A stretch of 64,000 nucleotides of DNA, from contig JAJEKV010000056.1 in assembly GCA_021234155.1 (NCBI GenBank), positions 8,044,575 through 8,108,574 on the forward strand, in the 5' to 3' direction. Position numbers and translations under genes: made by a program. How positions within the stretch are numbered: position 1 is the stretch's first letter; each line of letters opens with the position of its first letter. Below, in pieces: positions 1-10,138 of this stretch. Source of the stretch: Isoetes taiwanensis. Its lineage: Eukaryota > Streptophyta > Lycopodiopsida > Isoetales > Isoetaceae. The notes beneath the pieces are model-generated. The model was not told the DNA's origin. It did not search any database and was given only the letters and a program-made list of their open reading frames with translations.

Positions 1-403
1 CCCTTCTGAATGGATGTATTTTTGGGGCAAGGATTTGACATCGACAGTTTTTGTTTTTGAATAGAAAACAGAGCAAAGATTTAGACGTTCTAACCTGATG
101 GAATCCCAGTGGAAAACTTTAATCGACCTCACGTGCTTGAATTTGCTCTTCACTGCCATATAGATATGAATATCTCTGAATACATTCATCTTTCATCTTT
201 TCAAGGGCATCTGCAAAGCAAAACCGAATGCGAATCCACCTACATCTTAAACTGTATCATCTCTCATCTTAAAGGTATTTGGTGAATTGTGTAGAATCTT
301 AAGGGCATTTGAACAATTTTCAATAATATAAAATAAGGGCATTACAACAATTTATGAAAACTCGGGGGTATGTCGTAAAATTCGTCAAAACATAAGGGCG
401 TTT

Positions 404-434
<31 letters not shown>

Positions 435-970
435 AACCAGCTACCTGCCTTAGCTTCCATATGCTCTTGGCAGGCAGAAACTAAGGTAGTAATTGCATCC
501 GCACCAGGCAAATTGACGGAGTTCATCTTTCTTCCTTCCCATTTCGGAATTAGGGTTATAAATAGAATAGAATAGAATAGCAAAAAAAAAAAAAAACAAG
601 CCGACCGGGCGGGCCGCCGAGGGGGGGATTCGCCAGGGGATCCGCCATGGGATTCGACCATAGGCCGCCATGGATCTGGGGCTCCGGCCGCTGCTTGGAG
701 CAGGGCCGCCCTTTTTTTGCAGTCGCAGGCAGACAGCGGCCCTTTTGGGCGCTTCAAGAAAAATTTCTCCGTGCCCATTTTTGGCCGAATTTCTAATTTT
801 CCTGGCCTTAGATTTGTAAAACTAGAGATCTGATCTGATGGTGTAAAATAAGCCACATCAGATTTTGATGACATGGAAATTACACGTGGATAGGCTAGAA
901 TTTGAGGAAAGGCGGCTGGTGTGCTAAAAAAAACCAACCAAAAAGATAAAAGCCGGGTAGTAGTTGTTTT
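1..970. other. Intergenic DNA upstream of QCR8
   Basis: I see no supported gene here. The stretch holds a 25-bp A-run (412-436), a short (AATAG)n tract (561-580) followed by a second A-run (582-596), and a GC-rich patch (about 600-720). The 250-410 segment repeats words such as AAGGGCATT between AT-rich spacers, a texture also seen at the ends of the 55-kb MULE. A long open frame on the minus strand (410-937) has low-complexity composition and resembles no protein I know. The last ~100 bases should contain the QCR8 promoter and 5' UTR, but I cannot place a TATA box with confidence. Confidence 0.5.
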
Positions 971-1018
971 TTTCTTTTGGACGGAGAAGAGAAGGCGGAG
1001 CTAGGGCAAGCAGAATCG

Positions 1019-1776
1019 ATGGGGAAGGAACCAGTTCGGCTGAGGGAAGTTTGTTACACGCTGTCGCCCATGCATCAGAATATGATGAGCGGAATCTGGA
1101 AAGGAATGCCCCACGTTATCAAACACAAGGTCCAAGCTAGTTGGCTCAATGCCATATTTTTTCTTGGGCCGGCAGCAGGCACCTACTGGTGAGTCCTTTT
1201 TCTCTTGCAGATCCATTATTTCTAGTTGCTGTTTTGGAGCTTACATGTACGTTTTTGAGCATTCTGTTTTTTCTGTTTATAATTGAATAAAAGCATGGCC
1301 CCTGAAATGGATATTACTGGGGGATGGGGGAGGCATGTTGTTGTTAATTCTATACTGAACAATTCATATAGATGCATGCTTAGAGCAAAACTTGTCGAAG
1401 AAAGCATTTTCATATAGAGTTTCAATGACAGTAAGGGTTAGCATTAGGCCCAGCTGATAAGTGAGCAGAAACACTAACTTGATTGCGGGTGAAATAAATT
1501 GGTCCATTAGTTGCATTTATATATTAATCCTTGATTTTTGTGTCTTTATTCTATATCAAAGGTCCTGTATTGTCCACGCTTTTCAGCTGCTGATTGTGGA
1601 TAATTTTCTGTCTCCATATTAGAATTGTCTGCAAGTTCCTGTTGTTTCAATTTGAGTTTTGGCTAAATCATTAGGATTATTATCATATATATGTGTCTGA
1701 TTTTGATTCTTCCTTTTGATTTCTCAGGTACGTGCAGTGGTTCAAAGAGAAAGAGAAGCAGCATCACCGCTACTAG
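1019..1776 (+). CDS. QCR8: Cytochrome b-c1 complex subunit 8 (QCR8 / UcrQ family), two exons
   Basis: This nuclear gene encodes a small single-helix subunit of mitochondrial complex III (ubiquinol-cytochrome c reductase), which sits in the inner membrane next to cytochrome b and takes part in respiratory electron transfer. Exon 1 is 1019-1188 and exon 2 is 1728-1776. The intron has a GTGAGT donor and a TTTCTCAG acceptor and splits the codon of a Trp. The spliced product is 72 residues, the usual plant length. It starts MGKEPVRLREV, carries the conserved LSP..Q..M.G.WK block and the GTYWYVQWFKEKEK block, and ends HHRY, closely matching known plant QCR8 layout. The hydrophobic stretch near residues 44-56 is the membrane helix. 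The start is the first in-frame ATG that gives the conserved MGK N-terminus; an upstream ATG at 977 only extends the frame by 14 residues. Nothing looks broken, so this is probably a live gene. Confidence 0.93.
1189..1727 (+). other. QCR8 intron (539 bp)
   Basis: This is a canonical GT-AG plant intron. The donor reads CTG/GTGAGT and the acceptor is preceded by a T-rich tract (CTTTTGATTTCTCAG). It is AT-rich relative to the exons and carries no recognisable element. Splicing restores a frame that matches the QCR8 family on both sides, which is the evidence for these exact boundaries. Confidence 0.9.
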
Positions 1777-1980
1777 TTTTCAAGGTCATGTTAAATTGAT
1801 GTAATGGTTGCATTTAAACGATTCTTCCATCATAAAAAACGTCCAATAAGTTCAGCATGTATTGTCTGTTGAAGCATTCAGCAACGAGGTTTAAATCTTT
1901 CCTCTAATCCATGTGTATTTACGATTATGATGGAAGCCAATTAGATTTTGAAAAATATTCTGACACTATCGTTTCATTAG

Positions 1981-2214
1981 TGCACGGTTGTGGTTGCTGG
2001 TGGAACATCTAACTTGAAATGTTAATCTGAATGCTTTACTTGCTAAAGTGATAACCAAAATGCTCTGCCTGCTGAAATTCTCAAAATACCTCCCATGGCA
2101 ATGGACTGTGCACGGTCATGATTGCTGGTGGAACATCTAACTTGAAATGAATGCTTTACTTACTAAAGCGATAACCAAAATGCTCTGCCTGCTGAAATTC
2201 TCAAAATACCTCCC
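1981..2214. repeat. Two-copy tandem duplication downstream of QCR8
   Basis: Copy 1 (about 1981-2094) and copy 2 (about 2108-2214) share long identical blocks such as GCTGGTGGAACATCTAAC and CCAAAATGCTCTGCCTGC. They differ by an 8-bp indel and a few substitutions. No coding potential is visible. The remaining DNA from 1777 to 2760 is AT-rich and holds only the presumed QCR8 3' UTR. Confidence 0.85.
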
Positions 2215-2931
2215 AAAGTTTTGCATGAAATGGCAATGATTTTTTTTAATAAACTCATACATGAGAGTTAACATCTTTTCAATTAGAATAAAACCATCTG
2301 AAACAGGATCTTCAAGTTAAGTATCTGAATAAAATAAGTGTTTAAATTAACAACCAAGAAGATCATAGCTTGTGAATTTTTGACTAATCTACAATGTTCA
2401 AGAAGCAACTAGTGAAGTAGATGAGCCACAAAAATATATCACCAAATGCCCTTTGTTTGGAGGACATTCGCAAAAGTAGGGATATTTTGTATTCTATTTT
2501 GTATATAATTAATTTGTTGTGTGAATAGTTTTGGGGCATTCAAGTTTGAATTTCCAATATTTCTATGGTTTTGGGTTTACGCCAAGGCCTTCCAGTTTCC
2601 TTTTGGGCCATTCCACATCTTAAAGCAATGTAGCTTATGTTGTTGAAGACATAAGAAAGTTTAGGCATCTCCCACAATTCCTACATTATCTTTCTTTTTT
2701 GAAGGCAAGATATTTTTATTTTCATCTACACTTATATAATTCATATTGGGCGCTTAGTTTATTCGGGCGGCAGCAAAAAGAAATTTTCCGGATTTGTTCC
2801 GGATCACTTTGATTTGCACTTTGATTCCAGATCACATCTTTTCTGCATCGGATTTGCAACTCTTACTTCTGCTTATCCTCCTGATACTTGATTTTAGGGT
2901 TTCTGGGCCGTATCTATTCCTGGTTTCGTAT

Positions 2932-3650
2932 ATGACCAGGCCAAAGAAAGCTGGGTCTCCCCGCAAAGGAGATCCGGCAGAGTATGAAGGGGACTCTGCC
3001 CAGATGCTTGCCATGCTACTTGAAATGAAATCAGAGATTGCAGGGCTCAGAAGTTTACTTGAAGAAGTGATTAAGCAAAACAAAACACTAACGACTCAAA
3101 ATCTGGAATTAAAAGAAGCATTAAGCAAACCTGTGGAAACCCAAACGGTTGATGTGCAAAGCATGGTATCTTTGGTTGCAGAATCAACCAAGGAGCAGAT
3201 GACCATACATCATGAGAGAATTTTAGCAGAGCAAACAGATCAACAATCCCGCGTGCGGAATTTGAAAATTTCGGGCATAGCAGAAAGCAGAAGTCAAGAC
3301 CTCACCGGTGCTTGATACATTCTTTCGGGATGTTATGCATCTGCATGAACCGCAATTTGTGCAAGGCAGAAGACTAGGCAAACCAGGAGGGTATAATAGA
3401 CCGATCTTGGTTAAATTTCGCAGTGTGGAAGCACGAGACTGGATATTACGTAACAGGGGCTGTTTTGAAGGGACGTAGTGCTATCTAGATCCGCATTCTT
3501 GACCCCTACTCACCGGAAGCAAGGAAAATAGAATGGGAAAAAGTGAAAGCAAAAAGGGTTGAAGGTTTTGTAGCATATCCGGATAAGAATGGGAAGGCGC
3601 CTCGACAAAAACGAAAAGAAGGTTTAGGAATTTAGGACTTTGAAGATCAT
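2932..3650 (+). pseudogene. LINE ORF1-like protein, frameshifted
   Basis: ORF1 proteins of LINEs bind the element RNA. The frame starting MTRPKKAG at 2932 has a basic N-terminus, then a heptad-rich segment (about residues 23-60: AMLLEMKSEIAGLRSLLEEV) that looks like a coiled coil. It then enters an RRM/L1-ORF1-like segment at VRNLKISGIAE. The frame stops at 3315, but the homologous reading continues in another frame (DTFFRDVMHLHEP, then NRPILVKFRSVEARDWILRN), so there is at least one small indel near 3300 and more after 3470. An upstream ATG at 2794 is in frame but adds only a hydrophobic stretch; I prefer 2932. Function was RNA binding in the cytoplasm; this copy is dead. Confidence 0.7.
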
Positions 3651-6600
3651 GTTTTGGAATATACATGGGCTTACACAAGCAAAAAGCGTATTCTTGAACA
3701 AATTAAGCATTTTGATATGGTGCTGTTTTGTGAAACTTGGGAACACCAAGCCAGAGCTCTACCAGACATTGCAAACTTCATTTTGTTAGGCTCTGCATGG
3801 AATTTAAAAACACCTGGTGTAGGTAGAGGTAACGGAGGGTTGGCAGTTTATATAAGGCCAGGGTTGCAGACTTCTATCTCAATTGTGAGAGTACAAGAAC
3901 ATAATCAACATATGTGGATAAGAGTGAATATGCGGGATAAGGTGATTCACATGGCTTTATGCTATTATGCACCATTAAATATGAGTCTATACCAAAGAAA
4001 AAGATCTAGACAGGAGCAATCCATTACATGCACTCTGCAAAGATATCATGGAATTCATTGAATTGGGAGAAGTACTAATCGTTGGAGACTTTAACGCACG
4101 AACCAAAGGGGCTCAATCCGTCATATTTGAGCAGCCAGGAGATGTCCGCTTGCCCGAATATGTGGATCCAGGCTCTCTCAGAACTTCAAATGATGCGGTT
4201 AAGAATCTAATGGGGGATTATCTGCTTGAATTGGGTACAATATGCGGTCTCTCCATCATGAATGGAATGAGCAGGTTTCCAAACTCGGGAGGCTCTACTT
4301 GTTTTACCCCTTTGGGGGAAAGTACAGTAGACTATGCAATGTCCCTCAGAGACTCGCAGCTAGTCACAGACTTTGAAATAGGTACCAAGTTACCAGAATC
4401 TGATCATGCCTATTTGAAAATAGTCTTAGAAGGGACTACCATTAAACAACAAACTGATAGGGTTTTCCAACCTAAGCTAAAGCTGGATTACACAAAAGGA
4501 GCAGCTTTCAAACAAGTCGTGTCAGATGAGCTCGCTCAGATCAAATGGTCAGGGATCCTAAGCAAGGATGTTGCCATGTTAACAGAAGTTATGATCCATG
4601 CTGCAGGTAAAACTTTTGGATATACAATGCAGAGAAAACCAGGGCACCATTGCAATAGCTGGTGGGATCAGGATTGTCGTAGAGCCCGGGCAGCGCTGCA
4701 AAAAGGTATCAGAATTAAACCAAAGTGGTATAAAGATTTGATCAGATGTAAGAAGCGCACCTTTTTTAAGCAAAGACAGGAGTCATTAGGCCATTGGTTT
4801 ACAAAATACCCAAAAACATTCTGGTCCAAATTGCTCGCCACAAACGTGCAGGATATGGTGAACATCAGCGGCATGTTGGAGATGGTGCAAGCGCTCTACC
4901 ATCAAGAAGGTGCAGGATCAATGAGGAAACTCCGCACTAACGAACTCATGTTCAATGAAGCTGATGTTAAGGAAGCTCTTTCGCACATGAAAAACGGCAA
5001 GGCCTCGGATCTGCAAGGTATGTGTATTGAACTGTTTAAATGGGGAGGAGATGATCTGATCACAGTGATTACGAACCAACTAAATGAAGTTGTCATTAAT
5101 GGCCTGCCACAAGCCTGGCGAGAGAACAGGATCATTCCGATCCACAAATCTGGCAGCAAGCTAGAAGCCAAGAATTACCGTACAATTTTGGTGGGCAGCA
5201 TGTTTTCTAAATTGTTAGGCAGTTTGCTAGAATTCAAATTGAGTCGTTGGGCTGATGAAAACAGTAAAAGAGCTCTATCTCAAGCAGGTTTCCGGAGGAA
5301 TCACAGTACTCTGGATCATGCACTAACTCTCCGGGTTCTGTCAGAGAAAGCTAAAGCACCCAGGAAGTCTTTATATATGGCTTTTATTGACTTCTCTAAA
5401 GCTTTCGACACTGTGCCCAGGGATGGCCTCGATAAGCGAATGGAAAAGCTAGGTGTGCCGGACTCCTTGCGGAGCTCAGTGGCTTGCTTGTATGAGGAAG
5501 TGATCATCAAGTTGGGAACTGGAGCATCAGGCCCGGTATATAGCACCATAGGTGTACGACAAGGCTGCCCTTTGTCACCTACCCTATTTGGTCTGTACGT
5601 TGATGAACTCGAAGATTGGCTTCACAGCAGAGGCGTAGATGGCATCCGTTTAGGAAATTCTGTGGTCCAGCTTTTACTGTACGCAGATGATGTGGTTCTT
5701 CTAGCGGACAGATCTGAAGTATTACAACGCCATCTTGATGTGCTGGTACATTTTTGTAAGGAGAAGAAAATGCAGGTCAATATGGGGAAATCCAAGGCAA
5801 TGATATGTGGGACTGTAAGTAGACCTGATTTGTTCTACAATGGAGAAAAGTTAGAAGTAGTAGACTGTTACAAATACTTGGGTCTAGAGTTCTGCTCTAA
5901 TTACAGATCGAAGGAGTGCATAAAGAAAAGAGTTGCTTGAGGAAAAGTGGCTCTATATGGCATGCTGAGGAAATGCCACAGATTATACCTCACGGATTGA
6001 GGTTTGAAAAAAATGTTATTTAAAACTTTGGTACAGACCGTAATACTGTATGGAGCGCCAATTTGGGGACCAGCTATCTCAAGAAAAAATTGGGACCAAA
6101 TAGAAGTGGTTCTAAAGACTTTTTTGATGGAGGAATTGGGCATCAAACGGCAAACTCCATATGCCATAATGCTAGCAGAGGCAGGGCTGATCCCACTCGA
6201 AGCTGAAGCTTTGAATCTTACAATAAATTTTGTGAATAGGCTGCATAAACAAGCTGATAGTCGCCTATCCAAGGAAGCAATGAACCAATCATTTGAATTG
6301 GGCTGGTATAATGATGTCATGAAATGGGCAGAGAAATGGGGGATCACGGCAAATAATTGGCCAGATACGGATGTGGGAACGAGAGATTTAGTGCAGATGC
6401 TAGCAGTAAACAAAATGTGGGCCAAGTCAGGATCTCGGATGGAGTATTACAGGGAAAATGTCAATACAATGGTTGTGTACACAACCCAAGCATATCTGGG
6501 ATCGAAGGTACCAAGATCTATAAAACAGATCATTGCTAGATATAGAACCAGTTCTCACCGTTTGGGAGTCGAAATAGGGCGCTGGGCAAAGATACTAAGG

Positions 6601-6819
6601 GAGGACCGAAAATGCTTGTTCTGTGACTCCGGTGCAGTGGAAGAGGAACCACATGTCTTCCTTCATTGCTCAGCATACCAGCACTTAAGAGATGTTTTCA
6701 ATATTAGTTTCAGCAGTTTTCATTCATTGCTAGAAATGCCACCAAATATTTTAGGCGCATACATGAAAAAGATAGAAACTCATAGACTTTTTTTGTTAAA
6801 AGCAAGACAAATGTTGTAA
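3645..6819 (+). pseudogene. LINE ORF2: APE endonuclease plus reverse transcriptase plus CCHC knuckle, inactivated
   Basis: The order is endonuclease (WNIHGL at about 3655, CETW at about 3731, GDFNAR at about 4087, SDHAYL at about 4399), then reverse transcriptase (DFSKAFDTVPRDGL near 5390, GVRQGCPLSPTLFGLYVDEL near 5555, LLLYADDVVLLA near 5675), then a C-terminal CX2CX9HX4C knuckle (about 6613-6672). Frameshifts break the endonuclease near 3690 and 4045. From 4048 to 6819 the frame is continuous except for two in-frame TGA codons (5938-5940 and 5998-6000). The enzyme nicks target DNA and copies element RNA into it. The reverse transcriptase core, including the catalytic YADD, is intact at sequence level, which suggests a fairly recent copy. 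Confidence 0.93.
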
Positions 6820-6869
6820 ATTGTTTTGCTCCATGATCTTCAAGGTCCAAAAGGGGCATGATTTAAATA

Positions 6870-6870
<1 letters not shown>

Positions 6871-6900
<30 letters not shown>

Positions 6901-6901
6901 T
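6871..6901 (+). repeat. (ATT)n microsatellite tail of the first LINE
   Basis: About ten pure ATT units follow the LINE 3' UTR directly, about 50 bp after the ORF2 stop codon. Some LINE clades end in simple repeats rather than poly(A), and the position argues that this is such a tail rather than an independent microsatellite. Confidence 0.75.
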
Positions 6902-7904
6902 TCACAAGATTCTTTAAGATTCGACGCCTTAGATTCTAGAATGGTGAAAATTAGGAAGGAAAAAATAATTGGGAGAAAATTTCGAGGGATGCCACGTTGT
7001 TGATCTTATCGCTTCTGCCGGCTTCTACGACTGCGCTCCGTAAAATGCTCTTCCTCGGGCTCTGCTTTCTCCAGTTCGTCTGCTCCATTCCGGAGTTGTT
7101 CTGTCTGTTTTCGGTACTCATGAGGTTTGGTGGTAGGCTAAGAGGAAAAGATTATGCGGAGGCCTTTGATGCAGCCTCTTTTCCTCCTGCATTGTTTTCT
7201 AGTGCGATAGACCCTAAATGTTAATCAATGTTTTTAGAAGCCGCAGGATTTCGGAGCACAGAACTGGTCGGCATTCTTCTGCAGACTATGGCGGCGTCGC
7301 AAAGGCAAATTTGGAACTTCTGATGGGCAAATCCAGAGCTATTCTCTCTGTTTTCGATGCTCATGAGCTTTAGTGGTTATTTTTTACTGGATTTTTTTCT
7401 ATTTTCCATGTGTTTGTTGTACGCTCAAATTTGCTCTTCGCCCAAGTTTTTGTCTGTAAGCTCGTATTGTTTCACCTATTTTGGGCGTCTGAATCCTTTC
7501 TGTTCATGCTTTTAAGACTTGGAGGGAAACCCTGAAGGGGGCCTTTCTTCTTTTGCTTTAGAATCTTTGTAGCATCTGTCATCTCTTATTTGGATCGGTC
7601 GAGGTCCTGTGTCAGACTAGAACCCAGACCTCATCGCACTATAGAAGGCCACAAAGAGTCCGATTGGGCCTGTAGAGCGTGGATCAGATGGGTCGGTGAG
7701 CAGGGGTTTGACGAATTTTTATTGAAGAAGGTGCTATAGTAAGATCAAATGGGTCGGTGGGCATTGATGAATTTTTGTTGAAGAAGGTGCTACACTAAAT
7801 TAGCCTTTTGTGGACACATGTTGAGATTTTGAACTAATAATAAAAAACATTGCATGTTGACCTAAGGTTCAGCACGATGCCATAAGTGAAGTGATATTGA
7901 TTCT
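6902..7904. other. Anonymous DNA after the first LINE
   Basis: No gene is supported. A 75-residue open frame at 6997-7224 (+) has a hydrophobic start but matches nothing I know. A word of roughly 30 bp centred on CTGTTTTCG..GCTCATGAG is present twice (near 7106 and 7347), so part of this stretch arose by duplication. The 7610-7800 segment repeats GGGTCGGTGAGCA / GGGTCGGTGGGCA with an intervening AAGAAGGTGCTA. Confidence 0.4.
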
Positions 7905-8511
7905 AGCTAATGCAATGTTGTTAAAAAACTCGTTTTTTATTTTTAAAGTACCTTTATAAAAATCCTCACGTTTTTTAAAGGATTTTTATGATTTGGTATG
8001 GCCAAAAAAAAAAAAAAAAAAACATACATATTTTTTGCACTGCTTTATTGGATATATTTGCTACAGTTAAATGCACATTTTTGTTATAAGTTACAAGACG
8101 TAGCATGCCAACAAGTAAATTAGAAGTTTATGCTGCTACTAGAAACCCCTAGGAAATATTAAGTTCAACTATAAAGATATCATAGTTATTTTGCCATACA
8201 ACTCTTAACAAAGTTCAGAAAAACATTATTATAGAGGTTAAGAAACATAAGAATTTCATATACAAGGATAAATATGTTCAAGAATATCATATATTTGGAT
8301 AAACAAAATCACAGTCTAAGGATTTTTAAAGCTTTTTAAAGATTTTTAAGAATTTTTAAAGATTTTTAAGGATTTTAAAGATTTTTAACGTATTTTATAT
8401 GAAATACGTTTTTAAAGATTTTTTCCAAAAATTTTAAAAATCTTCAAAAAATCTTAAAAAATGTTTTTTAAAGGTACGGATTTTAACGTACTTAACAACA
8501 TTGAGCTAATG
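7905..8511. mobile_element. hAT-type MITE (591 bp) with 8-bp target duplication
   Basis: The element proper is 7913-8503. It begins CAATGTTGTTAA and ends with the exact inverse, TTAACAACATTG. It is flanked on both sides by the same 8-bp direct repeat AGCTAATG (7905-7912 and 8504-8511). Eight-base duplications and CA..TG ends are the mark of the hAT superfamily. The inside is AT-rich with many ATTTTTAAAG runs and no coding capacity, so it would have depended on a transposase supplied elsewhere. The target duplication is perfect, so the insertion is not very old. Confidence 0.85.
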
Positions 8512-9000
8512 CAGAGCTTGATCATTCACAGGACCAAAGGCATATTTAAACTTTAAAGGATAAGGCGTTGCAAGGAAAATGATCATTAAAAGGAACGAAT
8601 GGGGTCATTCATTGAAAAGATAGTAGGGATTATTTCAAACACATCTAAATCGGAGCCTTTTAAATATGTTATGGTATCTAGAGTCAGTACAAATAAAGTT
8701 ATGTAGCTAAATAGTGTACCTTAGATTCTCAGGGCCTCTTTGATGTAATATATGTTGGGATGTTCGTGTAAACAAGGAATTAACATTTTGTTTATTGTGA
8801 TGCATGGATACTCATGGATCGTGGTTGCTTCATGGCTACCTCTTGGCCATTGTATTTACACTTTGGTATGCTTAGATTTTGGGCATAACGAGGGTTCAAC
8901 CCCACATATTCAAGATCATCTTCGCGCCATTCAAGATTGGCAGGTATATTTTCTACTATAAGATGTCGGACATTAATAATGGATTCAACCCTGCACTTTA
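8512..9000. other. Anonymous AT-rich DNA
   Basis: No gene, RNA or element could be supported. Open frames at 8752-8961 (+) and 8792-9076 (-) are short and unlike known proteins; the minus one runs into the hairpin at 9009. Confidence 0.4.
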
Positions 9001-9008
9001 TGGAACCA

Positions 9009-9054
9009 AAGAAATATTCACGGCGGCCTTTGCCGCCGCGATAAATTTCTTGTA
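9009..9054 (-). repeat. GC-core hairpin, terminal-repeat-like (copy 1)
   Basis: Read on the minus strand this is TACAAGAAATTTATCGCGGC followed by a short spacer and the inverted partner ending in ATATTTCTTTG. The GGCGGC/GCCGCC arms with AT flanks fold into one hairpin. A near-identical sequence lies at 55066-55112 on the plus strand. The TACAAGAAA start followed by a GC-rich inverted repeat is typical of CACTA transposon ends, but the CACTA bases themselves are not preserved here. Confidence 0.5.
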
Positions 9055-9059
9055 TTAAT

Positions 9060-9885
9060 AATAAATACAAGTGCACACACTGTGGTAATGTCGGACAAAA
9101 TGAACGTAGCTGCAGAAATCCTATTTGACATTTTTGTTGCTTACTTTTGTCATGATGATTTTCTGAAATTTATTTTCCAAATTAGTATCTCTATAAGAAA
9201 CATCTCCTCTGTAAAAAATGATCCTCTATGTAAATACGTGCTTTTTTAGATACAAAGGGCTATTTGGGAAAAAACTTAAGAATTAAGGGCATTTTGGAAA
9301 TTTCAAAAATACAAAGGTCTTTTTGTAAATTAGGTGAACAATTAAGGTTATTTTGGTAAATTTCCCTAAGAATTAAAACTTTCAGGAAGGGCATAAATTT
9401 GTAACCTGCACAGCTATCAAGCTCGCGGTTTATACTAACACAGCTTGATTGTAGCAACTCGAAAAGCCCAGGAGTAGAGGACTAAAACCTGTACATCCTC
9501 CTCCTTTTCTTCAAACAAGAATATGTTTTATAATTGCTATAATTTATTGGGTTTTAAATTTCTCAATCTGATTGCGGTTCTTCTTGACTCCGTTTATCCC
9601 AAAAGCTCCATGCAAATAAGCGCCCACGATCTAAACCCCACTCTTATGCGTCCCGCCCTTTCTCTTTTATATGAGGCAAAGGAGAATCCTACAGGATTCC
9701 GGAACCCGTCTCTGAAGCTTCTAGCAGCTTCTAGCAGCTTGTACAGCGTGCAAAGAAACATCCACCACACACTACCTCCTCCTAAAAATTTTAAGAACTT
9801 ACACGCGTATAACCCTAACCACTAAATCCTTTAACCACCTAGCTACGTTCAAGCTGCTCCGTTATCCTCCCTATTACAATTATAT
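9060..9885. other. Anonymous AT-rich DNA with MULE-end-like texture
   Basis: No gene is supported. 9250-9370 repeats phrases such as AAGGGCATTTTGG and AAAGGTCTTTTTG separated by AT runs, like the ends of the MULE at 55 kb but without a partner I can find. A short direct repeat of CTAGCAGCTT lies near 9720-9740. The 9523-9825 open frame (+) is not recognisable. Confidence 0.35.
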
Positions 9886-10008
9886 ATTAGAGATATGTAT
9901 GTAAATACATTTATTCATGGCTCATAATAGCCAACCATGTCAGCACAAATTAATCCAAGAAAGGGACACAACCACTATAGATCTAAGCATGGCCATTTGA
10001 AGCTCCAT
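9886..10008 (-). repeat. Fragment A1 of the repeat B/C family (inverted)
   Basis: This stretch is the reverse complement of about 16690-16855, sharing words such as CTATAGATCTAAGCATGGCC and AACCATGTCAGCACAAATTA. It is a short piece of the dispersed repeat found whole at 16.1 kb and 41.1 kb. The neighbouring fragment at 10930-11121 comes from the adjoining part of the repeat, but the two pieces are in swapped order, so they moved separately or were rearranged. Confidence 0.8.
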
Positions 10009-10138
10009 AAGTGAAGTGGTGTTCTCATTGAGTTTTGTAACATCATAGAATACAAATTGATTCCTTACTTGGGGTAGAAAATTTGAAGAATCTTGAGAAT
10101 TAATTGCTCCGAAAATTAGACAATCATCGAGAGCACGT

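Larger units (their letters stand above)
2760..6901 (+). mobile_element. LINE non-LTR retrotransposon, nearly full length, inactivated (LINE-1 of this window)
   Basis: The element reads in sense on the + strand. An ORF1-like region with a coiled coil comes first, then an APE-type endonuclease, a reverse transcriptase, a C-terminal CCHC knuckle, a short 3' UTR and an (ATT)n tail. It inserts by target-primed reverse transcription, so it should be flanked by a target duplication, but I could not find one; the 5' boundary near 2760 is therefore approximate. The microsatellite tail rather than poly(A), together with the motif set, suggests a lineage other than ordinary plant L1. That assignment is inference. 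The second LINE at 60-63 kb has the same CX2CX9HX4C knuckle spacing and also a microsatellite tail. Confidence 0.92.

Noticed and set aside
250-410. A MULE terminus near the left edge
   Set aside because: The AAGGGCATT texture is suggestive, but there is no inverted partner or target duplication within the window.
410-937. 175-codon minus-strand frame near QCR8
   Set aside because: Its ends are a Phe run from the A-tract and low-complexity stretches; no domain, and it overlaps other equally open frames.
2760-6901. Intact, active LINE
   Set aside because: Two in-frame TGA codons in the RT frame and frameshifts in ORF1 and the endonuclease rule out activity of this copy.
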